From Fratercula arctica (lineage: Eukaryota > Chordata > Aves > Charadriiformes > Alcidae), in contig CANTUZ010000003.1 of the NCBI GenBank assembly GCA_947846985.1, forward strand, positions 95,322,674 through 95,386,673: a stretch of 64,000 nt of DNA, in the 5' to 3' direction. The stretch's first letter is position 1. Every line of letters begins with the position of its first letter. A program made the position numbers and the translations under genes. This document shows positions 13,831 to 26,019 of this stretch, in pieces. Under the pieces are notes generated by a model, which worked only from the letters and a program-made list of their open reading frames with translations, made no database searches and had not been told where the DNA came from.

Positions 13831-16800
13831 AAGAGAGCAAAGAGCTCTTCTGGATTGCTGTGAGGTACTGAAATGCAGAGCCACCACGTGACCACCCAGT
13901 CAGCGTGCTTCTAGTTTCAGAGGCAATGGGATAAACTTAATGCCATAAGAATCTAATATCAATGAAGAAAGTGATGGTTAATTGAGGTTGATCAGGTCTC
14001 ATTTTGTCACAAAAAGTCGGGTTTTGTGTCTTTTTTCTCATGCTTTGCTTCCTGATGTTTGTCTTCATGTTGTTAGGTCAGGTCATGCTTCCCAACCACC
14101 TCCTCTTCTGCCTTTTCCCATTCTCATAGTTTGTTCTTCATAGGCTTGTAGTTGCTGCATTAATCCAATATCCTTTGTCCAACCCAGAGGCTCTGTCAGC
14201 CATTTTATGTCTATCAGTAGGGCTGATCCTTGTAGTATTTTTAGTTCAGAGAATGACATCACTTTATTTCACAGTTTGTGTGTATGATTTTGCAACTGTT
14301 ATTCTAGTCTATAGTAATATTGGATTAGATTGAATAAAATATCCTCAAGTCTATATATTAATTGGACTAGATTGAATAAAATTTGTTTATTACAAATTCA
14401 TCTTTACTTCCTTGATTCTTATCTCTTAGCTGTCTAGCTGTTGTTTTTTTTTTTTATGCCAGCTGTACTTAGAGCAGGGCACAAGTACCTACTTTTGGCA
14501 CTTTCAAAAACTCACCTCTTTGTATTAGCTGTGATAGAAGCAGCACATTAATTTGTAATGTGATTTATTATACTGAAATGCTGCATAAATTTAGGCATGA
14601 GTGAAAGTTCAAAAGAGCAAACTTGACATCAAATAATTCCGTGAATGTCTGGGTGCTTCTAAGAATATTTGGGTTGAAGTATTTTCCGAACAGCCCGTTT
14701 CTTTAACTTTCCCCTACTTTTGAGCCTGAGGCAGGCAAAAATGGCCCTTCGTGGTATTTGAAGTGTACTGATGTGATAATGGTTGTACGTTTAAAATCTA
14801 AATTTGAGTCAGCTATTGTGTTAAGGAACCAGGTAGCTTTGTTTTATGGAGAACAGTAGTTGTTCCACTGCTTTTTCTTACTTTGTTAAAAAAGCTACCA
14901 GCAGGTTTGAAATTCAGAAGCAAAATGCTATTTCTGTCTGTCAGTATTCTGTTGGAATATCACAGTGAACTCCCGTAGCTCACCTGTTACCTGAGATCTA
15001 GGGGCAAACTGAAAGCTCTGGACAGGCTTTAGTTGGGTCAAGTTCCTGTAAGTACTGCTGCTTAATAGAAGTGTGTTTATGACCTTTCACTATTCATTGA
15101 ACAATTGAGCTAAACGTCAAACTAGATACACTGATCAAAGGCTGATACTCAAATATCTGTCACTAGCTGGATTACTTATTTGGTTTATTTGGCACAAATA
15201 ACTTAAGGTTGTTGTTTTTCATTAGTTTTCCTGAGTTGTTCAGTAGCTGTCACGTTGAAGGTGATTTTCTTTGCCACATTTCCTAGTAAGCTATCTAGGA
15301 GAGGAAGGAAAGAAGGGTAAAACAAAATAAATGGCAGAGGTCAAGAAATAGGGACAAAAAATAATCTATCACCAATTATTAATTTGTAGGAGATCTCAAA
15401 CTGACTTTGGTTTATTATCATAAAACGACTTCTAGTCTGGTTAGATTAGGCTCATACTTAAAACATTTCTAAAAGCAGTAAAAAAAAAAAAAAAAATCAA
15501 AACTTACTTTTTTTCCCAGAAATCCTTAAGCTTTCCTAAGAAGAATCTTTCCCAATTTGCAGCAACAATTTTTAAAGACTTTGACTGTCACAGCTCTTTA
15601 TTTTAATGATTGTTCTTAAATACTTCGTATGGTTTTGTACTGTTCATGTTTCTTGTAGGGCTGCATAGAATAATATTTTAAAATAACTAGGAAAATATAA
15701 GTTCACAGAGGCATTGATTTATTATTGAGTGTTTTTCCTTTTTTTGCGAACATTTAATATTGGTCATTCTCAAATAGAAAACCTGTGTCAATATGAATAA
15801 AAGCCGTGTTGCATGTTTGTATGCCTCAGCATGTTACAGACAAATCTCCACAGAGAAGACTAATCCCAACAAGATTTCCTTTGGTCTATGAGAACTGTTA
15901 TATCTAAGCAGTGATAGAAATATTTGATTGAACTCTAAAGGCACTGGCCAGCATTAGTTTGCAACGGGTATATGAAATCTAAAATAATTTGAAGAGAAGT
16001 CTTTTGCTAGCATTAGTCTTTAGGGTTTTCATTTTAAGAGCAGTAAATTTTCAACAAAGTATTGTATTTTTGAAGTGTGTCACTTTAAAATGATCAATAT
16101 TAAAAGCAGTGATGATTATAAATTTATTAGCAAAGCTACCGTTTTATGAAATGGTAGCGTATAAAGATATGCAGTGCAAATAGCTACTGTTCCCATTTAA
16201 GATCATTTTCCTCGTGGTCACAAATTACATTACAGTGCAGTTAGAGTTGTAAATATGCAGCATGTCTAGATGCCAGCCACATTTTAAGCTGGGGCCCACA
16301 TTGAATGAAAATGTAAACTTGTCTTTACTGATGGTGTGCTCTTGAAAGAAGATAAAAATCATGCTTTGCACATATTTATTAAATGTATTTAATATACACA
16401 GATATAGAAATACTACAGTGTAAGGCAAAGCTCATTACAGCTCATCAAACTTCGCCTGTACTACCTGTTTTGAGAATGCTTTTTCTTGCTAATTTAACTA
16501 ATTAATTATTTAAGAGGTTGGAGAGAGAAGCAAATGAAAAATGTTCTGTTTCTCCTGTAAGACTTGGCTTAAAAATTAAATAAAGGAAATTCTGTTTTAT
16601 CCTTGATATCAGATAATATATAATTTATGATGAGTGAGGGTTGTTAGAATGTGAGTAATTTTGGAAGGACAAATAAATATACTGCTCAGCAGTTTTAACA
16701 TGTCAGACTGTTCAGGGAAGGATATATGAATAAAAATAGTAGATAAGCTTTTGAAAATCCATGATGCTATCTCAGGTTCTGTAGATAGCTAGTACTTGAG

Positions 16801-18899
16801 ATGTTTATCGCAGTATTTCACATTTTGCAGTGCTTAGCACAAAAATCACATAGGCTTTGTAACTTACAAAGTAAAATAGAAAAAAACCTCTTTTTAAAAT
16901 AAAGTAATACATATGAATATGACAGCTAATGATTCTAATAATAAAATTCAGTAACTGATTTTGGTGATTTTTAAATAGTGATTTTATCAGAACCCTTCAG
17001 TTGTTGGAGTGCTGTTTAGAAATCAGAATTTTTACTGTAATTTTTCTACACTTTCGAACCCTGTTTCATATTTTTTTATCTTAGTCTTTCATGTTGCTTA
17101 TCATAATTGTCCATCCAATTAATGTTTGTATTAGTAATCATATTGCAAACCTTATGGCACTAGGCCCCAGAAAGTTTTTCTTTGCTGTGAGTTAGGCAAT
17201 CTGACTCTGTTACAGTTATTAACTAATATTAGAGCAAGCCATCTATGTCTTTCAAACTAGGAAAAACAGGGCCAGTTGCAGATTTTCTTCATGCCTCAGA
17301 AGTCCATTTTCTTTCACTTGTGGCGCAACACTGTTAACACATTCACTGTTCCAACATAGTCTGAAGAACAGGTAAATAATTCATTACCAAAGGACTGAAA
17401 GGTAGCGTAGCTGCTGGAAGTTCACTGTGTAGATCTTGTTTTAGTTTGATTTTCTTTAGTAGAAGTACAGCATATAAATGCAAACAGACTTGCATAATGA
17501 AAACAATGTCATAATAAAAAATGGGAATGAACTAGTTTTGTTAGTGAATATGTATGATTATATGTAAATGGTTAAATCAATAATAGCTTAAAAGTGAAGC
17601 CTTAGAACAGCAACTTAGAAAAGACCCTCAGATTAACAAAAAAGGCTGCATAAATAATGTTAGGAACTCAATATGGTTTAGAGCAATTGCAAATATGATT
17701 TCACAGATGCTTACGCTTTTATGTTCACATTTATTTCACAAGGTGAAATTAACTGCTGTTAGCACTAACAAAATTAAGTTGCATGACGGTTTTCAGTAGG
17801 AAAAAGCCCTGCCAGAACAGAATTTTGGGATGAAAAGTTTTATGTAGAGGCAAAAAGACCATAATTTTTCAGCAGAGAAAAAGTCTCAAAGGCAAACCTA
17901 GGGTTTCTTGCTGGATTGTGTCTGCCATTGTGTGCCAATGATAAGTAGTCTTATGATATGCTCATCCTGTTTGGCCTTAAGGAAAAAAGGGTTGCACCAC
18001 AGGAAACATAGTCTGGCAGAAGAACTCGAAACACACGCTATAAAGGGATATTTCTACATTTCCATTCATGTGTTTCTGTTTCCAGGCAAGGTATATTTTT
18101 GTCCTTTCTGTTTACTAAAAAATTAAAAACAGTAACAGCCCCTCCCCCCCAAAATGCCCCAACTCCATAGGATCTTTAAAAGTGAAACTACTTCCATTCA
18201 AATTTTGCTCTAGATGTGGAAGAAGTACCTGGAATATATATCTGTATGGTAAAAATTCTGCTCGGGCTACACATGTAAAGTACAGGCTTGAAGATTTACC
18301 ATGTTCATAATTCAGATCCTTGTTGTGTGTGATGAATCTTTTTCATTGTGTCTTCTATTTACCAGATGTTCAGCTGCCATTTTCCAGTAAAGTAACATTG
18401 ACTAGGGCTTAAGGGAATGATTAATTCTTCATCTACAGTGTTGGAGAAGGGAAAATATGCAAATGCTCTTATGTAACACTTTCTTACTATGCACACTGTT
18501 GATTGGATAAAGACATGCTAGTGTGCATATATGATTCTGGGTATGTATGCAGGAGATAAAAAAAAATTACAGTTTTTGACCCTGTGTGTTGCTGATAAAA
18601 CTCACTCTTATAAATACTGCGCTGTATATTGTACAAGGGACAGCTACATACAAAGAATAACTATGGTGTTAGTTATGCATTTGGTGTGTTCTTTAGAGGA
18701 CAAGGAAGAGATGATTTGGGGGAACTCAAAGGTACCATGTATTTTAACCTGTCTACAATGGATAGTAGTACATAATACAATAAATAAAGGGGAAGAAATA
18801 CATAAATAAGTATCAAATCCTATTCCTCCAGTCTTGCTTGATTCACCGCATAATTGGACTACGCAGCTTCCTATCATTTTATGTAGTTGTGGGTATACT

Positions 18900-19228
18900 G
18901 TGCCCACACTGATAGCCCCAACTCTTTCAGCCTTTCCTCACATGAGAGATGTGCCGGTCTCTTGATAATGTTAGTGGCCTTTCACTGGACTCTCTCCAGT
19001 AGCTCGGAATCTCTCTTGTGCTGGGTAGCCCAGAACTGACACAGCACTCCAGATGTGGCCTCACCAGTGCTGAGTAGAGGGTAAGGATCACCCCCCTCCA
19101 CCTGCTGACAACGCTCCTCCTAATGCAGCCCAGGATACCGTTACCTTTCTTTGCTGCAAGGGCACGTTGCTGGCCCGTCTTCAACGTGGTGTCCACCAGG
19201 AGCCCCGGGTCCTTCTCTGTGGAGTCTT
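18900..19228 (-). mobile_element. CR1 LINE ORF2 fragment, antisense
   Basis: Read on the minus strand this gives the CR1 ORF2 C-terminal region: ILGCIRRSVVSRWRGVI followed by LTLYSALVRPHLE, then the degraded RRA segment. The reading is open over 89 residues but has drifted from the family (CVSSGLPS for the usual CVQFWAPQ), so it is an old fragment. No 3' tail is present, so both ends are truncated. Confidence 0.9.
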
Positions 19229-21296
19229 GTATCTATCAATACCTTTTTTACCAACATATACTTACACATAATTTATTGTAATATGGTACCTGTTGTTACT
19301 GTAAATCTACACAGAGATGAAATAATATATGATTTTTTTAGTTTACATATACTCCACCAATGCATGATATACATATATGTGAGTAATGTTCTGTGCTTGA
19401 TGTGAAAATCCTCCTGTAATGAGAAATCTGCAAAGCACAGAATTTCAGTAGCTGATTGATAGATGTTTTAGTGAGATTAGAAAAAACACTGCTGCTTTCT
19501 AAACAAAACTGTTGGCAGCCTCCTTTTACTTCTAATTTTGTAATCCATTTCTGGAAGAGTTTTTTGGAAGTAAGCCATTATCTCACATTCCTGTTTCTTG
19601 TGAAAACCTAACCTGACAATAGTACACCTTTTAAGAGGTGTCTAATAGTTATTTGTGGGTATGGACTAGTAGTCCCCATTTTTGCCTTGTGTGTTTGTAG
19701 CATCCTTCCCCCCTTCCCCCCCCCCAGTCAAATACTTGTTTTCAAGGCACTGATAAATATGCAGGGAACTGAGGAAATCTCAGAAAAAACTCTCCAATTT
19801 ATTAAAATATTTAATAACTAATTTGGGTGTAGCTATGGTGTAATAGAAAGTATTAACATGTGGGCTAGTAATGTAATTTGTCTCAGTGTATTTTCTTTCT
19901 TCTTTCTTTGGCACAACTCCCAGAAAATGATTTTCCAAGTTCGTCTCTTAGTATTTTTATTTTAAAAATACAAAAATACTTTAACTAAATTTTATTGTCT
20001 CCTGTATTAACCTTTGATTTACTGTCACTTCAAATATTTCCCACTTCTTGAACTCATGCTGCCAATTTTCGTCTCTCTTCATGGAGAATGTTTTGCAGTT
20101 CTTGAGCCTGAGTTCAGGAGTACAGAACAATAACAGTAAACTATCAATTAAGCTTTTTTTTTTTTCCCCCTAACAGATGGAGTCCACAGGTTGCAAGTTG
20201 CATTTAGTTGCATGGAATAGTGTTGCCTGTGTAAAACACAGAGGACAAAATGTTACATTCTTTTTTTGAATACGATACCTAGTTAACTGATCTGTATATA
20301 CTGAGGTCATCTTGAGTGTCCAGTCTGCTTTAAGGCAATTATTTTTTTGTTGTCTTATTTTGCTCTGTAAATAAGTTACTGACATTTCATATTTGTCAAA
20401 ATGCCCTGTCTTAACTCAGAAAGGTACCCTTCAATTTTATTTTCTGGCTTTTGAAATATATCTTGACCAACTATAGTAGAATATACATGTAAATAATTTA
20501 AGTACTGGAAACAGTGGAGCTGTTCCACACTATATGACACATCAGGACAATCATACTGAGCTTGACTTCAAACCATTAACTTCCTTTCTTTTTTTGTTTT
20601 GTTAACTTTGTTCCAGTAACATACTCTAAGCTTCTAATTTGGCAGGAGAGGGTAAGAGTATCATCATAGAAGGTCTGGGACAATTGCCCAGTATGCATTT
20701 CCTTCAGAGTTCTGATGCGTAACTTACGTTTTTAAACTCTATTAGGAAATTAAATGATTTCTCTTCAGTGTTAGTGTAAAAGTTCATAGCCAGTATCTCT
20801 TTGAAACACAATTGCTTTGTCCGTTTCCAAAGTGTGGGTTCAGTAACAAAGCAGCTAAAAGCACCAATATGATTTGCAGACTGTAAACACCCGTAGATAC
20901 CACAATGTTGCTACGTTACACATTTGATCATCATGGTGCGGCAATTTATTTACCCACTCAGCTTTCAAAAAACAGCTTTTTTTGCTGTCTGTTAATGGCT
21001 TCCAATTTACATGGATTTTAATAGGCTTTAAAATCTACCCTGAAGGCTGTTGCAATGTTTAGCAAGTAATGAAATAATTCACATTAGTCACACTTGCCAT
21101 TAAAGTGTTTCCTAACTTTTGGTAGAAAGCAGTCTTGTTAGAAGCAAGCATGTTCAAAAAGAAAACAATTAAAACTTCTGCTGAATGGAAGCATTTGCAT
21201 TGCTGCTCGTCTCTAATTAATAATCAATTCAGCAGATGTTTACCTTTCTCTCTTTTTATTTTTTTTTTCTTTTTTAATTTTTATTTTGTGATAGGA

Positions 21297-21712
21297 TGTC
21301 CTGGTTCTGGCGGGGATAGGGTTAGTTTTCACAAGGAGCTGGGACGGGACACAGCCCAGAGGGCTGACCTAAACCAGCCAAAGGGGTATTCAGTACCACG
21401 TGGCATCATGCTCGGTATATAGCAGGGGAGCTGCCCTGGGCGGGGTGGGCAAGAATCGCCGCTTGGGGGTGGGTTGGGGTTTTTCCGGGTTGCAGTTGGT
21501 GAGCTGTTGTACATTAATTGTGTTTTGTATGTTCCTTTATCAGTGTTATTGTTGTTTTCCCTTTTCTTTGCTGTTCTGTTAACCCGCCTTTATCTCAACC
21601 CACCCAACGAGTTTTGCCTTTTTCTTCCTATTCTCCTCCCATCTGGCCACAGGGCAGGGGGAGTGAGCGAAGGGCTCCTTGGTTCTTTATTGCTGTCTGG
21701 GGCTAAACGACA
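21297..21712 (+). mobile_element. Solo LTR of avian endogenous retrovirus type
   Basis: Begins TGTCCTGGTTCTGGCGGG and ends GGGGCTAAACGACA, i.e. TG...CA ends resembling a common bird ERV LTR family. Inside are a TATATA box at 21416-21421, the CTTTATCTCAACCCA segment near 21587 and a GC-rich 3' part with GAGTGAGCGA. At 416 bp it is shorter than my recollection of the family, suggesting a subfamily or an internal loss. There is no internal retroviral coding sequence on either side. I see no perfect target duplication directly abutting the ends. Flanked by low-complexity T-rich sequence on the left. Confidence 0.85.
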
Positions 21713-22055
21713 AAACAGAACATAGGCAGGAAACAGATGTTTTATACTTTTCAGTTCTGTGAGACTTATGTCAAACACTCCATTGCATATAGATACCAGA
21801 TAATTTTGAAGCTGGAAATAATACTGGAGTGTGGTTACAATTTGGTATAATAGCTTTGCAGCGTGATGAAAAATGACCTATAGTATATGTCATTTTGAAG
21901 TGGATATACAGACTGCTGTAGTTTTATTCAGTTTAATCAGTCAGAAATTTAGCACTTGCAACACCTGGTCATTAGTATATTTAGCGCTATCACCATAGAC
22001 CTAGAAGATTTATATTTATGTTCTCTGGATTACTACCTAATACACCCTGTATTCT

Positions 22056-22155
22056 GTCTAGTACACTGTATAGGAGACAGTATATTTCATGTCATGAGTT
22101 GTTTAGTACTGTATAGGAGACAGCATTTTTCATGTCATGAGTTGTCTAGTACTGC
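22056..22155. repeat. Minisatellite, about 44 bp x 2.3
   Basis: Two successive units (22056-22100 and 22101-22143) share TAGTAC, TGTATAGGAGACAG and TTCATGTCATGAGTT. A third begins at 22144 and stops after about 12 bases. Unit lengths are 45 and 43. It lies about 500 bp upstream of an EYS exon. Confidence 0.9.
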
Positions 22156-22661
22156 TTAATTTTAAGATACTTAGGCATGATATCATATTAAATGTGTTAA
22201 ACGTTAGATATAATTCTGAGAATTTCCATAATAAATTATTTTATATTGAGTTCTGTTCTGTTTGGATTGTATGCTGAGCAGTACAACTCAGATGACTGTA
22301 AATACATGTGTTTTAGACAAGCCAGTATAATATCTAAACAAAGTAAATTTACAGAAGAGGTAGTATCTTTTATTAGGAAAACTTGGAGGAGGGAGGAAGC
22401 GACAGTAAAGGATTTTGTATACACAAGCTGATTATACAAAAAGGTAACTAATAAGTAGTGTTGCATACCTACCTCATATCCTTTTTTTTCTCATCATATT
22501 AGTAGGTAAAACTGTTGATACATTTACAAAATTTTCAAGTTTTGAAATGGTAAACCCCTGTTAGAAGACAAAAAATGCACAATCAGTAATAATACCTGTT
22601 ATAATTTTATTAAAAACATAAAAAGTAACAGATTATTTTTTTTACTTAACACATTACAGAG

Positions 22662-22781
22662 ATATCAATGTGTTTGCTTGCCTGGATGGGAAGGAACATT
22701 TTGTGAATACGAATCAAATGAATGTAATTCAGAGCCTTGTAAAAACAATGGAACCTGCATGGATCTTTTCAACAGCTATCG
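22662..22781 (+). CDS. EYS: EYS exon: end of one EGF module, start of the next
   Basis: This internal exon of 120 nt encodes the last three cysteines of one EGF module ([14 protein letters not shown]) and the first three of the next ([15 protein letters not shown]). It enters and leaves in phase 2 (an Arg codon is split at both borders), with acceptor TTACAGAG and donor CG/GTAAGC. EYS is a large secreted matrix protein around photoreceptors. Its loss causes human retinitis pigmentosa (RP25), and in Drosophila it forms the inter-rhabdomeral space. The segment CNSEPC fits the O-glucose site C-x-S-x-P-C and CKNNGTC fits the O-fucose site. It splices in frame to the exon at 49061. An acceptor two bases earlier (CAG at 22659) is possible by sequence but would break the phase. 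Confidence 0.92.
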
Positions 22782-23826
22782 GTAAGCGTTGCGTCTTCTC
22801 GCTTTATGATTATGCTCCAGGAATGACAGACTTATGCATCCAGTTATTCTTTTATTTCTCCACTTGGGGAATGGAATGTTATTACACAAAGATGAGCAAG
22901 CAACTTGTGTCATGGATACACTGCTTCACTGCACAATCATTTGAAGTCAGCAGAGATAATTAATTGTAGATGAAAAAGTAAAAAAAAAAATGCTTCAATT
23001 GGAAGCACTTAGCAAGTAAACTAATCTGGAACTGTATTTTGTCAAAGAAAAAACAGGACCTCTTTCTGTCATATACGCCCTGTAAACACAGGAGTTGCTT
23101 TAAGAGAAAAAGTAGTAGGAGTGGACATAGTTGTACAATTTTCGATGAAGAGATTATATCATTGCTGCCACCTTGTGGCTTAAAATGACAGCAAAATAGT
23201 AACAACTAAAATTTACAGCCACGCTGGGAGAAATTGAGAGAAATCAGGATTTGACATTAACGATATTATTTTTTAACTCAAACCCCAATCTTTATTTCAT
23301 GCATGCATTCATGATTTAGAAACTATTTTGGTTCAGTATTATGAAGATAAGAACTCTGTAAACAATTTAGAAATTAGCTTCTGTTATTCGTAGCCAGGGT
23401 TTACCTGTATTGTGATGTCAATATTAGAACAGTCCTTCTGTATCTGAATGTAAACTCTTAATAGATACTGATATCTTATATATTTGATATTCTAATATGC
23501 TGACTTCAAGCACGAGGGTTGCATGAGAAGGATGCTTCTTCAACAGAGGAGCATTTCACTGGTTGAGCACCAGGCACTGTTCTGTGACCATCTGCACGGG
23601 TCAAGGACACTCATCTTCCCTGACCCTCAAGGCAGAATGGTGGGCACTTGTCTGAGACCAAAGGCTGCAGCTCTCGTTTGGGGGTCTGCACCATCCACCC
23701 CAGCAGTAGCTGATGCCTCCACCCGGACGAAGCTGCTGAACGGAGAGGCTGCAGTGCAGACCTCAAACTGCAGGAAGTGCCTAGACCTTTCTCCTGGGAC
23801 AGGGATGAGACAGACCTGCCCACAAA

Positions 23827-24355
23827 ATGTGTGCCCAGGTGGAGAACACCCTGCAGCAGGTGGCTGAGCTGCAGGAGGCAGTGAGGAGGCTGCGCAACAT
23901 CAGGGAGGCTGCGAAGGAGACAGGTAGATCGCTGGTTCCAAGTGCAGTCTGCAGTGGACCTGCAGCCCACAGCCAGGCAGCCACCCTCCCCCCCTCCACG
24001 GGCACACACAGAAGGGAGGCAGGGCAGTAACATGGAAGAATGGAAGTTTGTGATGGAGAGGACTGCCAGGAGAAGGAGACTTCCCCTGAAGCCTGAGGTG
24101 CCCTTGCAGAACCACTTCACAGTTCTGCAGAGTGAAGAGGAAAGACCCACTGCAAAAGGAGAGGTGCTGGAGCTGAGTGTGGCAACCCAGTTTGCTCCCT
24201 GTGCTACAGACAGTAGTTTTGCTGCTTCGGCCGTGGGACTTGCTTCGAGAAGCCTGGTCTACTGGGGCCTCATGGGGTCTATCTGTCAGAGAACAGGAAG
24301 AGTATCTTCAGTGAGAGGCTTGCCAAGCTGGTGAAGAGGGCTTTAAACTAGAGTT
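23827..24355 (+). pseudogene. CR1 ORF1, frameshifted and lacking the SGNH block
   Basis: The N-terminal coiled segment (MCAQVENTLQQVAELQEAV) is read in one frame, and the MEEWKFVMERTARRRR segment starting at 24032 in another. The shift falls in a C-rich tract near 23980-24000. After LELSVATQ (about 24190) the family sequence jumps to the ORF1 end (SRSLVYWGLMGSICQRTG, with stop near 24345), so the DSLLR...LLFHVGTND hydrolase-like domain is absent. In CR1 the ORF1 protein is thought to bind RNA/nucleic acid. This copy cannot make an intact one. Confidence 0.8.
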
Positions 24356-25066
24356 ACCCAGACCCTGGAGAAGGATCAGCAGGAGAGCACCTGGAGTGCA
24401 GCACAAACAAATACCAGCCACTCCAGCCAGTAAGTCAGCTTCATTGGGGCCCAACTTAAATGCCTCCATGCAAACACGTAGCATGGGGAATAAACATGAG
24501 GAGTTAGAGACCTGCACACACCTGCAGGGCTACAATCTTACTGGCATCACAAGACATGGTGGGATGGATCCTATGACTGGAATTTTGGAATGGAAGGATA
24601 CAGGCTCTTTAGGAAGGACAGGCAGGGGAGATGAGGAGGGTGTGTTGCCCTCTGTGTCAGTGACCAGCTGGAGTGCATGGAGTTCTGCCGGGGGATGGAT
24701 GAGGAGCCAACCAAGAGCTTATGGGTCAGGATTAAAGGGAGGGCAAGGACAGGTGATGTTACAGTGGGGGTCTGCTACAGGCCACCTGACCAAGAAGACT
24801 GAGTGGATAAGGCCCTCTATAGACAGATAGGAGCAGCCTCACATGAGAAACTTCAACCACCCTGATACCTGTTGGAGGGATAGCACAGCAGGGCATAAGC
24901 AATCCAGGAGGTTGCTGGAATGTGTCCATGATAACTTCCTTCTCCAAGTGATAGAGGAGCCAGTGAGGAGAGGTGTCATGCCTTGTTCTCACCAACAATG
25001 AGGGACTGGTGGGGAATGTGAGTGACCATGAGATGTGGGATATCAAGATCCTTAGGGTGGTGAGGA

Positions 25067-26019
25067 GTGCGCACAACAAGGTCACTACTCTGGACTTCAG
25101 GAGAGCAGACTGATGTCTTCAGGGATCTGCTTGTTCGAGTACTGTGGAATAAAGCCCTGGAGGGAAGAAGAACCCAAGAAAGCCGTTTAGTATTCAACGA
25201 TCACCTCCTCCAAGCTCAGGAGCGGTGTATCCCAAGCAAAAATGCCAGGAGGCTTTTTTGGGAGGAGGATGCATGGATGTACAAGGAGCTACTGGAGAAA
25301 CTCAGACTCAAAAAGGAAGCCTACAGAAAGGTGGGAGCAAGGACATGTAGCCTGAGAGCAATACAGAGGAACTGTCAGGCAACCAGGGATCAGGTTAAGA
25401 AAGCTAAAGCCCTGACAGGATTAAATCTGGCCAGGGATGTCAAAGGCAACAACAAAAGCTTGTATAGGTATGTTGGTGTTGAAGACTAGGGAAAATGTGG
25501 GCCCTCTGCAGAAGGAAAGAGTCACAGACGACAAATGCATGGACTGGGAAAATGGGACTTGTGCACCTTCAGGCTCCTTAGATGGATGAAGTTGCCAAGC
25601 CATTATCCATGATATTTGAGAAGTTGTGGCGTTCTGGTGAAGTTCCCACTGACTGGAAAATGGGACACATAACCACCATTATTAAAAAGGGTAAAAAGGA
25701 AGACCTGGGCAACTACAGGCCCATCAGTCTCACCTCTGTGCCTGGCAAGGTCATGGAGCAGATGCTCCTAGAAACTCTGCCAAGGCACGTGGAAAATAAG
25801 GAGGTGATTGGTGACAGCCAACATGGCTTTAATAAGGGCAAATCGTGCCTGAGAAATTGGTGGCCTTCTATGACAGCGTTGAAGCTTTGGTGGATAAAGG
25901 AAGAGCAACTGATATCATCTGCCTGGACTTGTGCAAAGCATTTGGCTCTGTCCTGCACAATATCCTTGTCCTTAAATTGGAGAGACCTGGATTTGATGGA
26001 TGGGCCACTCGGTGAATGA
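25067..26019 (+). pseudogene. CR1 ORF2, linker and N-terminal reverse transcriptase
   Basis: Segments match CR1 ORF2: FRDLLVRVLWNKALEGR and the NYRPISLTSVPGKVMEQ / [11 protein letters not shown] blocks of reverse transcriptase. Near 25856 one base appears lost: the frame leaves RNLVAFYDS and reads RNWWPSMTA, while the other frame goes on as [13 protein letters not shown]. That second block is RT motif A, normally YLDFSKAFD, with the first catalytic Asp retained. The sequence leaves CR1 after GFDGWATR at 26019, before the motif with the paired Asp. Dead remnant. Confidence 0.85.

Larger units (their letters stand above)
1..22661 (+). other. EYS: EYS intron (5' part outside window)
   Basis: I find no exon-like Cys-rich EGF segment with flanking splice sites here, so it is read as intron upstream of the first visible EYS exon. 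It is AT-rich, with a GATA microsatellite, three CR1 fragments, a CpG-rich block, one LTR and a 45-bp minisatellite, all listed separately. The many short open frames show no recognisable protein family. The rest of the stretch (about 1.6-4.9, 6-9.6, 9.9-13.3, 13.9-18.9 and 19.3-21.3 kb) holds nothing I can name. A small non-coding transcript or an unrecognised exon cannot be excluded. Confidence 0.7.

Noticed and set aside
15480..15497. A-run as a retroposon tail
   Set aside because: No polyadenylation signal upstream and no flanking duplication seen.
22670..22963. Open frame of 97 residues starting inside the first EYS exon
   Set aside because: It is the wrong frame of the exon and reads through the GTAAGC donor; the adjacent frame gives an EGF pattern with canonical cysteines and matching phases.
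23611..24150. 179-residue open frame on the minus strand, also present in the inverted copy at 63.2-63.6 kb
   Set aside because: It is the antisense of the CR1 5' region and ORF1; being shared by both copies follows from their common origin.
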